64,000 nucleotides of DNA, taken from the NCBI GenBank assembly GCA_963747595.1, contig CAVVFO010000003.1, positions 258,597 to 322,596 of the forward strand, given 5' to 3'. Under the pieces are notes generated by a model. It did not search any database. It was not told the DNA's origin and worked only from the letters and a program-made list of their open reading frames with translations. How positions within the stretch are numbered: the first letter of the stretch is position 1; each line of letters begins with the position of its first letter. Of this stretch, positions 25,865 through 35,181 are shown piece by piece. The stretch is from Oleiagrimonas sp963747595 (GTDB taxonomy: Bacteria; Pseudomonadota; Gammaproteobacteria; Xanthomonadales; Rhodanobacteraceae). The position numbers and the translations under genes are program-made.

Positions 25865-26878
25865 ATGTCGATTCCGGAGCCTGCCGTGATTCCCTTTTCT
25901 GTCCTCGATCTGGCGCCTGTCGCCGAAGACAGCGATGTGCCGCAAGCCTTGCGCAACGTCCTGGATCTGGCGCAGCACGCCGAGCGACTCGGCTTTCAGC
26001 GCTACTGGCTGGCCGAGCACCACAACATGCCGGGCATCGCCAGTGCGGCCACTGCGGTCTTGATCGGCCACGTGGCCGCTGGCACGTCCACCATTCGTGT
26101 CGGTGCCGGTGGCATCATGCTGCCCAACCATTCGCCGCTGCAGGTGGCCGAGCAGTTCGGCACGCTGGCGGCACTGCACGATGCGCGTATCGATCTCGGT
26201 CTAGGCCGAGCGCCCGGGACCGATCACGCCACGGCGCGTGCGCTGCGCCGTTATTTCGAGCAGGCCGATCGTTTTCCCGAGGACGTGCTGGAGCTGCTGG
26301 GTTACTTCGCCCCGGCGCGCGAGGGGCAGGCGGTGCGGGCGGTGCCCGGGGCCGGTATCGAGGTGCCGGTGTGGCTTCTCGGTTCCAGCCTGTTCAGCGC
26401 ACGTCTGGCGGCGCGGCTGGGCCTGCCGTTCGCGTTCGCCTCGCATTTTGCGCCCGATGCCATGGACGCGGCGCTGGATGCCTACCGCCGCGAGTTCCGG
26501 CCCTCGGAACGTCTCGATGCCCCCTATGCCATGCTGGGGCTGAACGTGGTGGCGGCCGACACGGATGCCGCGGCACGGCGCCTGTTCACGAGCCAGCAGC
26601 AGGCCTTCCTGCGGCTGCGCCGCGGCATGCCGGGCAAGTTGCCTCCGCCCGTGGATGACATTCGCGAGGTGGCCTCCGACCACGAGCTTCTGGGCCTGGA
26701 AAGCGCGCTGACGTGCGCCGCCGTCGGCAGCGTGGAAACGGTGCGCCGCGACGTGGCGGCCTTCATCGACCGCCACCGGCCGGACGAGGTGCTGATGACC
26801 GCAAACATCTTCGATCATGCCGCCCGCGTGACATCGTTGACTCTGGCCGCGTCTGCCGTGACCTCGGGTCATGCTTGA
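25865..26878 (+). CDS. LLM-class (luciferase-like) flavin-dependent oxidoreductase
   Basis: A 337-residue TIM-barrel protein of the bacterial luciferase-like family, close to the YhbW group. Members use FMNH2 or F420. Signature segments are QRYWLAEHHNMPGIASAAT (about 40-58), IRVGAGGIMLPNHSPLQVAEQFGTL, and RIDLGLGRAPGTD. The substrate is unknown. An ATG at 25865 starts directly after the repeat-bearing spacer. No pathway neighbours are visible. Confidence 0.88.
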   Translation: MSIPEPAVIPFSVLDLAPVAEDSDVPQALRNVLDLAQHAERLGFQRYWLAEHHNMPGIASAATAVLIGHVAAGTSTIRVGAGGIMLPNHSPLQVAEQFGTLAALHDARIDLGLGRAPGTDHATARALRRYFEQADRFPEDVLELLGYFAPAREGQAVRAVPGAGIEVPVWLLGSSLFSARLAARLGLPFAFASHFAPDAMDAALDAYRREFRPSERLDAPYAMLGLNVVAADTDAAARRLFTSQQQAFLRLRRGMPGKLPPPVDDIREVASDHELLGLESALTCAAVGSVETVRRDVAAFIDRHRPDEVLMTANIFDHAARVTSLTLAASAVTSGHA

Positions 26879-26974
26879 ACGGGCCGGACGTGGGTACCGG
26901 CCGAGCGACTGGCAAGATTCTGTATATCTTGGCTGACCGCCTACGGGGCGTTGGCCCTGCCATCGGAGATTTCC

Positions 26975-27139
26975 ATGGGTTGTTTTCCTGTTCTCGCATT
27001 GCTGCTGGTGGGTTTCGGCGTGGGCTACCTCGTCGACGGGCGGCCCGGGGCGCTTTGGGGCGCCGGGATCGGGCTGGTGGTGGGGGCCATCGCCGGCGTA
27101 CTCGTGATGTGGTCTCTGCGCAGGATGCGCCACCATTGA
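26975..27139 (+). CDS. Small two-helix membrane protein
   Basis: A 54-residue Gly/Val-rich protein with two predicted membrane helices (about 5-20 and 27-47), separated by a short polar turn containing DGRPG, and a basic end (RRMRHH). The ATG at 26975 has GGAGA at 6 bases, better than an upstream TTG. Glycine spacing in the helices suggests close helix packing. It matches no family I can name. Confidence 0.55.
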   Translation: MGCFPVLALLLVGFGVGYLVDGRPGALWGAGIGLVVGAIAGVLVMWSLRRMRHH

Positions 27140-27443
27140 AGGGCCATGGGCGTGGGCGCGCACGTATCAGCGCATGAAAAACCGGGCTGCAGCGCGTTTT
27201 AAAGCGAGGTCAGAACATGGCGGACGCTGGACCATCAGGGCGATGGCGACGGTCCGGAACCGCCGGTGGCGAGGTCTCCCGCCCGCTGCGGTGCAGGGCC
27301 GATGTGGCTATGCGCTGCCCGGCACGTCAATGGCGGACGGTAACGCGAGCATCCACGTCCCCGTTGAGGGTGGACATGCGCCACCTTGCGGGCCGCGAAC
27401 CGGAGCGGCGGCGCAGGAATGCCGCCGCCCCGCCTGGATGGTG
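27140..27443. other. Intergenic region between small membrane gene and BON gene
   Basis: About 300 bases into which both neighbours point. GGCGGC-N8-GCCGCC (27406-27427, approximate) near the BON stop could fold but lacks a U tract. No gene or RNA recognised. Confidence 0.45.
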
Positions 27444-27824
27444 TCAGTGGCCGCTGCCCATCTTGTGGCTCTTGTTCGTCACGACTTTCAAGCCGTCGTC
27501 GTTGACGCTCTTGACGCCCTTGACGTGCATGGCCTTGGTCTGCGCCAGCTTCTTCTCGGCGGTACTTCTGACGTGACCGGTGAGGGTCACCACGCCATGC
27601 CTGGTCTTCACCGAGATGTGCGTGGAACGGATGCCCTTGGTCGCGACGAATTCGGATTTCACCTTGGTGGTGATCCAGCTGTCGGAGACGGCCTTGCCCA
27701 TGGATTCATGTTGCGTGGTCGTGCCGGTGCCGGTGACGGCCATGGCCTGCCCCATCCCTGCTCCGCCCAGAACGGCAATCAGACCGGCGGCGATCAGGAT
27801 CTTGCGAATCATCTTGGTCTTCAT
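27444..27824 (-). CDS. Secreted BON-domain protein (OsmY/DUF-like)
   Basis: A 126-residue protein. A signal peptide (MKTKMIRKILIAAGLIAVLGG..., cleavage probably after A-M-A near residue 29) is followed by one BON domain. The domain is visible as DSWITTKVKSEFVATKG, STHISVKTRHGVVTLTGHVRS and VKGVKSVNDDGLKV. BON domains occur in periplasmic OsmY-like stress proteins and bind membranes or other proteins. The ATG at 27824 has the strong site AAGGAAGGAT. The mature part is Lys/His rich. It stands alone. Confidence 0.9.
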   Translation of the reverse strand: MKTKMIRKILIAAGLIAVLGGAGMGQAMAVTGTGTTTQHESMGKAVSDSWITTKVKSEFVATKGIRSTHISVKTRHGVVTLTGHVRSTAEKKLAQTKAMHVKGVKSVNDDGLKVVTNKSHKMGSGH

Positions 27825-28210
27825 GTGGACATCCTTCCTTTGCTGGCGACCCGCGGGTCGGGGAGCACCGCAAGCGGCAGCGGCACCGTTGGTCGGATCA
27901 AAGCAGGTGGCAGGTGAACGGAGCATGGATGGACGATGGCGACCGTCTGCTGCTGGAGCGGCCAGATCTGGTGCCGTCACATAGTGCGAAGGATCGGAAG
28001 GTCGTCAGCCGTGTTCTCGACGGGTTCTGCAAGCCTCTGGAAGTGCGCTGCATGGCAACGTGCCGCCCGGGGACGTCAGCGTCTCACGTGCTGCGCCGCC
28101 CGGCTGCTAGCGTCGTGGCATATCGCCTGGGGTCTTGGCCATGTCGCCCAGGACCCTCATGTAATGTGTCTGGCCTGCGACGTGCCGCTCCCTGATTACC
28201 GATATATCCG
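27825..28210. other. Divergent intergenic region, BON gene / lhr
   Basis: 386 bases that should hold promoters for both neighbours. CCTGGG-N15-CCCAGG (about 28125-28151) is an inverted repeat upstream of lhr. I see no convincing promoter pair or RNA gene. Confidence 0.45.
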
Positions 28211-31200
28211 ATGCCGCTGGAACGTTTCCATCCTGCCGTCGCCGCGTGGTTCCGCGGCGCATTTGCTGCACCGACACCGGCGCAAGAAGCGGCGTGGCCG
28301 GCCATCGCCTCCGGCCGGCATACGCTGGTCGCGGCGCCGACCGGCTCGGGCAAGACCCTGACCGCGTTCATGGCCGCCATCGATGCGCTGGTGCGCCAGG
28401 GGCTGGAGCATGACGGGGAACTGGACGACACCACTGCAGTGGTCTACGTCTCGCCGCTGAAGGCACTGTCCAACGACATCCACGCCAACCTGGAGGTGCC
28501 GCTCAAGGGCATTCGCGCCGAACTCGAGCGCATGGGGTTGCCGGATGTGGACATCCGCACCGCCGTGCGTACCGGGGACACCCCGCAGGCCGAGCGCACG
28601 GCGATGCGCAAGCGGCCGCCGCATATCCTGGTGACCACGCCCGAATCGCTGTACGTGTTGCTGGGGTCGGCATCCGGGCGCGCCATGCTGGCGGAGACCC
28701 GCAGCGTGATCGTGGACGAGATCCATGCCGTGGCCGCCAGCAAGCGCGGCAGCCATCTGAGCCTGAGTCTGGAGCGGCTGGAAGCGTTGTGTCAGCGGCC
28801 GCTGACGCGGATCGGCCTGTCGGCAACGCAGAAACCGATCGAGGCGGTGGCGCGGTTCCTGGTGGGCGCCGGCAGTGATGCGGCCTTGCCGGGACTGGCC
28901 GCGGGCCCCACTGCGGCCGAACACGTGCCGGTGGACTGCGCCATCGTCGATGTCGGTTACACGCGCGAGCGCGATCTGGCGCTGGAGGTGCCGCCGCTGC
29001 CGCTGGATGCGGTGATGTCCAACGACGCCTGGGAGCTTGTCTACAACCGCATTGCCAATCTGGTGGAGGCGCACCGCACCACACTGGTCTTCGTCAATAC
29101 GCGGCGCATGGCCGAGCGCGCCGCACGGCAGCTGTCCGAACGTCTCGGGACCGATGCCGTGGCGGCGCATCATGGCAGCCTGTCGCGGGAACATCGGCTG
29201 GCCGCGGAGCAGCGCCTGAAGCACGGCGAGCTGCGGGTGCTGGTGGCCACGGCGTCGCTGGAACTGGGCATCGACATCGGCGAGGTGGACCTGGTCTGCC
29301 AGCTCGGCTCGCCGCGTTCCATCGCTTCCGTGCTGCAGCGTGTGGGGCGCTCCGGACACAATGTCGGCGGCACGCCCAAGGGGCGGCTGTTCCCGGCCAC
29401 CCGTGACGATCTGGTCGAATGCACGGCGCTGCTGGATTGCATCCGTCGCGGTGAACTGGACGCGCTGCAGATCCCGCCCGCGCCCCTGGACGTGCTGGCA
29501 CAACAGCTGGTGGCCGAACTGGCCTGCGGCGAATGGGACGAGGATGCGCTGTTCGCCATGGTGCGCCGCGCGTGGCCGTATGCGGCGCTGTCGCGGCAGG
29601 ATTTCGACGCCATCGTGCGCATGCTGGCCGACGGTTTCAGCACCCGCCGCGGCCCGCGCGCGGCCTACGTGCATCGCGACGCCGTGCATGGCCGCGTGCG
29701 CGGCCGGCGCAATGCGCGCCTGACCGCCTTGACCTCCGGCGGCACCATCCCCGACACCGCCGACTACCGCGTGGAACTGGAACCGCAGGCGCAGATCATC
29801 GGCAGCGTCAACGAGGATTTCGCCGTGGAGAGCATGGCCGGCGACGTGTTCCAGCTGGGCAACCAGTCCTACCGGATCCTCCGCGTGGAGCGCGACCGGC
29901 TGCGGGTGGAGGATGCACAGGGGCAGCCGCCCAGCATCCCGTTCTGGATCGGCGAGGCGCCGGGGCGCAGCGATGAACTGTGCGCCGGCGTGGCGCGGCT
30001 GCGTGCCGAGATCGCCGCGAAGCTGGAGGCGGGCGGCACGGACGCGGCCATGGGCTGGGCCATGGATGCGCTGGGGTTGAAGGAAGGCGCGGCACGTCAG
30101 CTGGTCGACTATCTGGCCTCGGCCAAGGCGGCACTGGGCGTCTTGCCGACGCTGGACACGCTGGCCATGGAACGTTTCTTCGACGAATCCGGCGGCATGC
30201 AGCTGATCATCCATTCGCCGTACGGCAGCCGCATCAACCGCGCCTGGGGGCTGGCGTTGCGCAAGCGCTTCTGCCGCAACTTCAACTTCGAACTGCAGGC
30301 GGCGGCCACCGAGGACGCCATCGTGCTGTCGCTGTCCACCAGTCACAGTTTCCCGCTTGAGGAAGTGGCCCGTTACCTGCATTCCAACACGGCCGAGCAT
30401 GTCTTGGTGCAGGCGCTGCTGGACGCGCCGCTGTTCCCGGTGCGCTGGCGCTGGAACGCGGTGACGGCGCTGGCGCTGCCGCGCATGTCCGGCGGACGCA
30501 AAACGCCGCCGCAGATCCAGCGCATGCGCAGCGAGGATCTGCTGGCCACGGTGTTCCCCGATCAGGTGGCGTGCCTGGAGAACATCGTCGGCGAGCGCGA
30601 GATTCCCGACCATCCACTGGTGGCACAGACGCTGTACGACTGCCTGCACGAGGCCATGGACATCGATGGCCTGCTGGCGGTCCTGCGCGGGCTGGAATCC
30701 GGCGCCATCCACATGGTGGCGCGCGATCTGCCCATGCCTTCACCCCTGGCTGCCGGCGTGCTCAATGCGGCGCCCTATGCGTTTCTGGATGACGCACCGC
30801 TGGAGGAGCGTCGCACCCAGGCGGTGCAGAGCCGGCGCTGGACCGATCCCGACAACACCGACGATCTGGCCGCGCTGGATCCAGAGGCCATTGATGCGGT
30901 GCGTGGCGAGGCGTGGCCACAGCCGCGCGATGCCGACGAGATGCATGAAACATTGACGGGGCTGGGATGCATCACGGCACAGGATGTGGCTGCCCACGAC
31001 GACTGGGCGCACTGGTTGCAGCGGCTGTCCAGCGATCGTCGGGCGACGCGATTGACGCTGGGGGAGCATGGTGCGCACGTGTGGGTCGCGGCCGAGCGCC
31101 TGCCTGCGTGGCGAACATTGCATCCCGCGGCGCCGATGCAGCCGGCGATCGACGCGCCGCGCGAGTACGCCGCGCAGGAGTGGCCGGTGGAGGGCGCGCG

Positions 31201-32635
31201 GATCGAGCTGTTGCGTGCCCGGCTCACCGGGCTGGGGCCGACGCGCGTGGACGACCTGGCCGCGACGTTCGCGTTGCCCGCCGCCGACATCACGGCAGCG
31301 CTGGCGGCGCTGCAAAGCGAAGGCTATGTCATGCAGGGCGCGTTCACGCCGGGTGCGGCGGGGGATGAATGGTGCGAGCGGCACCTGCTGGCGCGGATTC
31401 ACCGGTACACCATCGGCCGGCTGCGCCGCGAGATTGCGCCGGTCAAACGCCGTGACTTCATGCGTTTCCTGTTCGACTGGCAGCGGGTGGCGCCTGGCGC
31501 ACAGGTCAGCGGGCCGGAGGCGCTGGCTGGCGTGCTGGCGCAGCTGGAAGGCTTCGAGGCGGCCGCCGGGGCGTGGGAAAGCGAGATCCTGCCGGCGCGC
31601 GTGAGCGATTATGCCATCGGCTGGCTGGATGATCTGTGTCGCGCGGGCCGCATCGTCTGGACGCGGCTGCGCGGCGCCAGTGGCGATGCAGACAAGCCGC
31701 ATGCGGCCGGACCGGTGCGCAGTTCGCCCATCGTGCTGCTGCCGCGGCGCACGCTGGCCACCTGGACCGGGCTGACCGGACGTGCCTTGCAGGCTCCGGT
31801 GATATCCTCGCGGGCGCAGGCCGTGGTCGACGTGCTCGAGAGGCGCGGCGCTTCGTTTTTCGATGAACTGGCGGCAGATGCGCATTTGCTCAACAGCGAG
31901 CTGGAAGATGCGCTGGGCGAACTGGTGGCTGTGGGCGCCATCAACGCCGACAGCTTTGCCGGCCTGCGTGCGTTGCTGACGCCCGCGGCCAAGCGTCATG
32001 CGCGGCGCCACCGCCGCGTGCGCCACAACGCGCTGAGCGGTATCGCGGACGCTGGGCGCTGGGCGCTGACCCATGGCAAACGCACGGCAGAAGCGCCTCC
32101 CGGCGATGCGGGAAAGGATCCCTCCATCGATCCGCAAGCGCTCGAACATGTCGCACGCGCGCTGCTGCGCCGCTACGGCGTGGTCAGCTGGCGCCTGCTG
32201 CAGCGTGAGGCGATCTGGCTGCCGCCATGGCGCGCGTTGCTGCGCGTCTATCATCGTCTGGAGGCACGTGGCGAGATCCGTGGCGGCCGGTTCATCGATG
32301 GGTTGGTAGGCGAACAGTTCGCGCTGCCGGAGGCAGTGGATCTATTGCGTACGGTGCGCAAGCGACCGGCCGACGGGCAGCTGGTGTGCGTCTGCGGCGC
32401 CGATCCGCTCAATCTGCTTGGCACCGTGCTGAGCGGCAGCAAGGTTCCGGCCGTGACGGGCTCGCGCGTGCTGTATCGCGACGGTATTGCCATTGCGGCG
32501 CTGGTCGCCGGCGAATTCACCCCGCTGATCGAGCTGGAACCGGCCGTCAGCGAGGGAGCTCGGCACGCACTGCTACGCGATTCCAGTGCGCCCCGCAGCA
32601 TGCCGCTGTCGGCCACCGGGGTGAGTGGCGCGTAG
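28211..32635 (+). CDS. lhr: Large ATP-dependent helicase Lhr
   Basis: A 1474-residue superfamily-2 helicase of the Lhr type, which moves 3'-to-5' on single-stranded DNA and prefers RNA-DNA hybrids; it is linked to DNA repair. Motifs in order: Walker A (APTGSGKTLT, about 42), YVSPLKALSND, TTPESLYVLL, DEIH box (VDEIHAVAASKRG), GLSATQKP, VATASLELGIDIG, and VLQRVGRSGHN. The winged-helix and Lhr-core regions follow, then a long C-terminal part as in full-length proteobacterial Lhr. The start at 28211 (MPLERFHPAV) fits the family. It appears single, with the GtrA-like gene convergent on its end. Confidence 0.94.
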   Translation: MPLERFHPAVAAWFRGAFAAPTPAQEAAWPAIASGRHTLVAAPTGSGKTLTAFMAAIDALVRQGLEHDGELDDTTAVVYVSPLKALSNDIHANLEVPLKGIRAELERMGLPDVDIRTAVRTGDTPQAERTAMRKRPPHILVTTPESLYVLLGSASGRAMLAETRSVIVDEIHAVAASKRGSHLSLSLERLEALCQRPLTRIGLSATQKPIEAVARFLVGAGSDAALPGLAAGPTAAEHVPVDCAIVDVGYTRERDLALEVPPLPLDAVMSNDAWELVYNRIANLVEAHRTTLVFVNTRRMAERAARQLSERLGTDAVAAHHGSLSREHRLAAEQRLKHGELRVLVATASLELGIDIGEVDLVCQLGSPRSIASVLQRVGRSGHNVGGTPKGRLFPATRDDLVECTALLDCIRRGELDALQIPPAPLDVLAQQLVAELACGEWDEDALFAMVRRAWPYAALSRQDFDAIVRMLADGFSTRRGPRAAYVHRDAVHGRVRGRRNARLTALTSGGTIPDTADYRVELEPQAQIIGSVNEDFAVESMAGDVFQLGNQSYRILRVERDRLRVEDAQGQPPSIPFWIGEAPGRSDELCAGVARLRAEIAAKLEAGGTDAAMGWAMDALGLKEGAARQLVDYLASAKAALGVLPTLDTLAMERFFDESGGMQLIIHSPYGSRINRAWGLALRKRFCRNFNFELQAAATEDAIVLSLSTSHSFPLEEVARYLHSNTAEHVLVQALLDAPLFPVRWRWNAVTALALPRMSGGRKTPPQIQRMRSEDLLATVFPDQVACLENIVGEREIPDHPLVAQTLYDCLHEAMDIDGLLAVLRGLESGAIHMVARDLPMPSPLAAGVLNAAPYAFLDDAPLEERRTQAVQSRRWTDPDNTDDLAALDPEAIDAVRGEAWPQPRDADEMHETLTGLGCITAQDVAAHDDWAHWLQRLSSDRRATRLTLGEHGAHVWVAAERLPAWRTLHPAAPMQPAIDAPREYAAQEWPVEGARIELLRARLTGLGPTRVDDLAATFALPAADITAALAALQSEGYVMQGAFTPGAAGDEWCERHLLARIHRYTIGRLRREIAPVKRRDFMRFLFDWQRVAPGAQVSGPEALAGVLAQLEGFEAAAGAWESEILPARVSDYAIGWLDDLCRAGRIVWTRLRGASGDADKPHAAGPVRSSPIVLLPRRTLATWTGLTGRALQAPVISSRAQAVVDVLERRGASFFDELAADAHLLNSELEDALGELVAVGAINADSFAGLRALLTPAAKRHARRHRRVRHNALSGIADAGRWALTHGKRTAEAPPGDAGKDPSIDPQALEHVARALLRRYGVVSWRLLQREAIWLPPWRALLRVYHRLEARGEIRGGRFIDGLVGEQFALPEAVDLLRTVRKRPADGQLVCVCGADPLNLLGTVLSGSKVPAVTGSRVLYRDGIAIAALVAGEFTPLIELEPAVSEGARHALLRDSSAPRSMPLSATGVSGA

Positions 32636-32677
32636 GGTCCTCGTGCATGCGGACGGGGCAAGGCGCATGTTGGGGGT

Positions 32678-33112
32678 TCACTCGCCGCGGTGACCGAAGA
32701 CCCAGTGCCGGCAGGCGAAAAAGCTGACCAGCGACAGCGCACCCTCGACCAGCGGCTTGATCAGCCACGCCGTGTCCAGGCTGCGTTGCATGGCAACCTC
32801 CTCCAGCGCCAGCGTGCTCAACAGGGTCAGCGCGCTCCACAGCAGCACGAAACGGAACGCGCTGCGCCACAACGGCAATCGGCTGCCCGCAAAGGTCAGC
32901 CGGCCGTTTCCCCAGAACCCGAGAGCGGCACCGGCCAGACGGCCGAGCACATTGGATGGCGCCATTGGCATGCCCATCGCGCTCAGGCCCACCATGACGC
33001 CCCAATCCAACAAGAGCTGGAGGAGGCCGACCATGCTGAAGCCCATACCCTGGCGCAGCAGCAGCAATAGCGGGCCAGGGTGTTGCCGGATGTTCGACGC
33101 GGTGTTGGACAT
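32678..33112 (-). CDS. GtrA-like small membrane protein
   Basis: A 144-residue protein with four hydrophobic helices (about 15-35, 40-60, 75-95 and 110-130), matching the GtrA/DPMS-like family. Family members are thought to flip or hold polyprenyl-linked sugars for surface glycosylation. The ending RHWVFGHRGE fits the family pattern FxxxRxWVF. The ATG at 33112 (MSNTASNIRQ) gives the normal length. No glycosyltransferase is adjacent; the nearest is 13 kb away in the pigment cluster. Confidence 0.82.
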   Translation of the reverse strand: MSNTASNIRQHPGPLLLLLRQGMGFSMVGLLQLLLDWGVMVGLSAMGMPMAPSNVLGRLAGAALGFWGNGRLTFAGSRLPLWRSAFRFVLLWSALTLLSTLALEEVAMQRSLDTAWLIKPLVEGALSLVSFFACRHWVFGHRGE

Positions 33113-33351
33113 GGGTTCCGTGCGGCGCGGAAAAAGTCGTGTTGATACGTTGCTCGAGGATCGCAGCATGCGTGCTGAAGATGTGGCGCCGACGGCGATG
33201 TGGCAGCGCCAGTCTAGCGGCGATGCGATGAACACGCGCTGCGCACGGCGGGGATGATACCCGGCATCGGCGGAATCTAACCAAACCTCATTTCAGCAAC
33301 GAATCCGCACGTGCGAGCATGCTTGTCCGGATGCTCTGAAGGTCAGATTTC

Positions 33352-35022
33352 ATGTGTGGTTTTGTGGCGGTACTGCATCCCGGTGGCGACGTCAGCGCGT
33401 TGCGACCGGTGGTGCTCGACCAAGCGCGTCTGCTGCGGCATCGCGGGCCGGACTGGAGTGGCATTTATGCCGACCGCAATGCCATTCTGGCACATGAGCG
33501 GCTGGCCATCGTCGATGTGGTGCACGGCGCGCAGCCGTTGGTGTCGAACGATGAGGAGCAGATCCTGGCCGTCAACGGCGAGATCTACAATCACCGCGAA
33601 TTGCGGCAACGATTTCCCGACTACGCCTTCGCCACCGAGTCCGACTGCGAAGTGATCCTGCCGCTGTATCACGCCTGTGACACGGAGTTCCTGAATGATC
33701 TGGACGGCATGTTCGCGTTCGTGCTCTGGGACCGGGCGCGGGGCGACTGGCTGATCGCGCGCGACCCCATCGGCATCGAACCGCTGTACACCGGCCACGA
33801 TGCGCAAGGGCGCCTGTATGTGGCGTCGGAAATGAAGGCGTTGATGCAGGTGTGTGTCAGCGTCGAGGTGTTTCCGCCCGGCTGCTGGCAGAGCAGTGAG
33901 TCCGGAGGGCCGCAGCGCTACTACCAACCGGCGTGGCGCGATTTCGATGCAGTGTGCAATGGGCCTGCCGATCCGGCGCCGCTGCGCGAGGCGCTGGAGA
34001 CCTCGGTGCATCGGCACATGATGAGCGACGTGCCCTATGGCGTGTTGCTTTCCGGGGGGCTGGACTCGTCGCTGATTGCCGCCATCACCGCGCACTACGC
34101 GGCCAGACGCACCGAAGACGATGATCGCAGTGCTGCGTGGTGGCCACGGCTGCATACGTTTTCCATCGGGCTGGAGGGGTCCCCCGATCTGGCCGCGGCG
34201 CAGACGGTGGCCGATGCACTGGATACCGTGCACCACACCTTCCACTTCACCGAGCAGGAAGGCCTGGACGCCATCGATGACGTGATCCGCCATATCGAGA
34301 CCTACGACGTGACCACCGTGCGCGCCTCCACGCCGATGTACCTTCTGGCGCGGCGCATCCGTGCCATGGGCATCAAGATGGTGCTTTCCGGCGAGGGCGC
34401 GGACGAGATCTTCGGCGGCTATCTGTATTTCCACATGGCGCCGGATGACCGCGAGTTCCACGACGAGCTGGTACGCAAACTGGACGCCCTGCATCAGTAC
34501 GACTGCCTGCGCGCCAACAAGGCCATGGCGGCCTGGGGCGTGGAGGCGCGGGTGCCGTTCCTGGATCGGGATTTCCTGGATACGGCGATGTCGCTGGCGC
34601 CATCGGCGAAGCGCCCGGGCGATGGCCGTATCGAAAAGCACATCCTGCGCGAAGCCGGTCGTGGCCTGCTGCCCGATGCCGTGCTGTGGCGGCAGAAGGA
34701 GCAGTTTTCCGATGGCGTCGGCTATGGCTGGATCGATGCGCTCAAGGCGCACGCCGGGCACCAGGTCAGCGATGCGCAGATGGCGGTCGCGGCGCAGCGG
34801 TTCGCGGTCAATCCGCCGGCCAGCAAGGAGGCATATGTCTATCGTGAGTTGTTCGAGCGGCATTACCCGGGCGATGGGCCGGCGCGCCTGACTCCCGGAG
34901 GGCCCAGCATCGCCTGCTCCACGCCCACGGCCTTCCGCTGGTCGCAGAGCTTTGCGCAAAGCGACGATCCGTCCGGCCGTGCGGTGCGCGGTATCCATGG
35001 GCAGGCCAGCGACGCCACATAG
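33352..35022 (+). CDS. asnB: Asparagine synthetase B (glutamine-hydrolysing)
   Basis: A 556-residue enzyme making asparagine from aspartate, glutamine and ATP. Cys2 (M-C-G-F) is the glutaminase nucleophile, with RHRGPDWSG and AVNGEIYNHRELR in the N-terminal domain. The C-terminal synthetase domain has the PPi loop LLSGGLDSSLIA near residue 232, and VLSGEGADEIFGGYLYF. Length matches E. coli AsnB (554). The stop TAG belongs to the left edge of the dispersed repeat. It is flanked by a GtrA-like gene (divergent) and glmU. Confidence 0.96.
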   Translation: MCGFVAVLHPGGDVSALRPVVLDQARLLRHRGPDWSGIYADRNAILAHERLAIVDVVHGAQPLVSNDEEQILAVNGEIYNHRELRQRFPDYAFATESDCEVILPLYHACDTEFLNDLDGMFAFVLWDRARGDWLIARDPIGIEPLYTGHDAQGRLYVASEMKALMQVCVSVEVFPPGCWQSSESGGPQRYYQPAWRDFDAVCNGPADPAPLREALETSVHRHMMSDVPYGVLLSGGLDSSLIAAITAHYAARRTEDDDRSAAWWPRLHTFSIGLEGSPDLAAAQTVADALDTVHHTFHFTEQEGLDAIDDVIRHIETYDVTTVRASTPMYLLARRIRAMGIKMVLSGEGADEIFGGYLYFHMAPDDREFHDELVRKLDALHQYDCLRANKAMAAWGVEARVPFLDRDFLDTAMSLAPSAKRPGDGRIEKHILREAGRGLLPDAVLWRQKEQFSDGVGYGWIDALKAHAGHQVSDAQMAVAAQRFAVNPPASKEAYVYRELFERHYPGDGPARLTPGGPSIACSTPTAFRWSQSFAQSDDPSGRAVRGIHGQASDAT

Positions 35023-35120
35023 GGCGGATCAAGGGACGCAAGTGACGGATTCGCCTGCTTGCCTGGCGGCGGGGTGGTTGTGCGCGAGCCGGCGGCTCCC
35101 TCGTGTGGCTCCCCGAATCG
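35018..35120. repeat. Dispersed palindromic repeat, copy 3
   Basis: CATAGGGCGGATCAAGGGACGCAAGTGACGGATTCGCCTGCTTGC in outline; the matching right half is eroded (GAGCCGGCGGCTCCCTCG). The left edge provides the asnB stop codon. Confidence 0.8.
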
Positions 35121-35181
35121 TCCTGCGAGCGGTGCCCAAACCCGCTTAGAATGGGGCGGTTTTCGCTGATGGATGTTCTGC

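Noticed and set aside
27825..28210. A 93- to 141-residue gene on the plus strand before lhr
   Set aside because: The frames are Arg/Cys/Pro rich, lack ribosome sites and overlap each other, with no recognisable domain.
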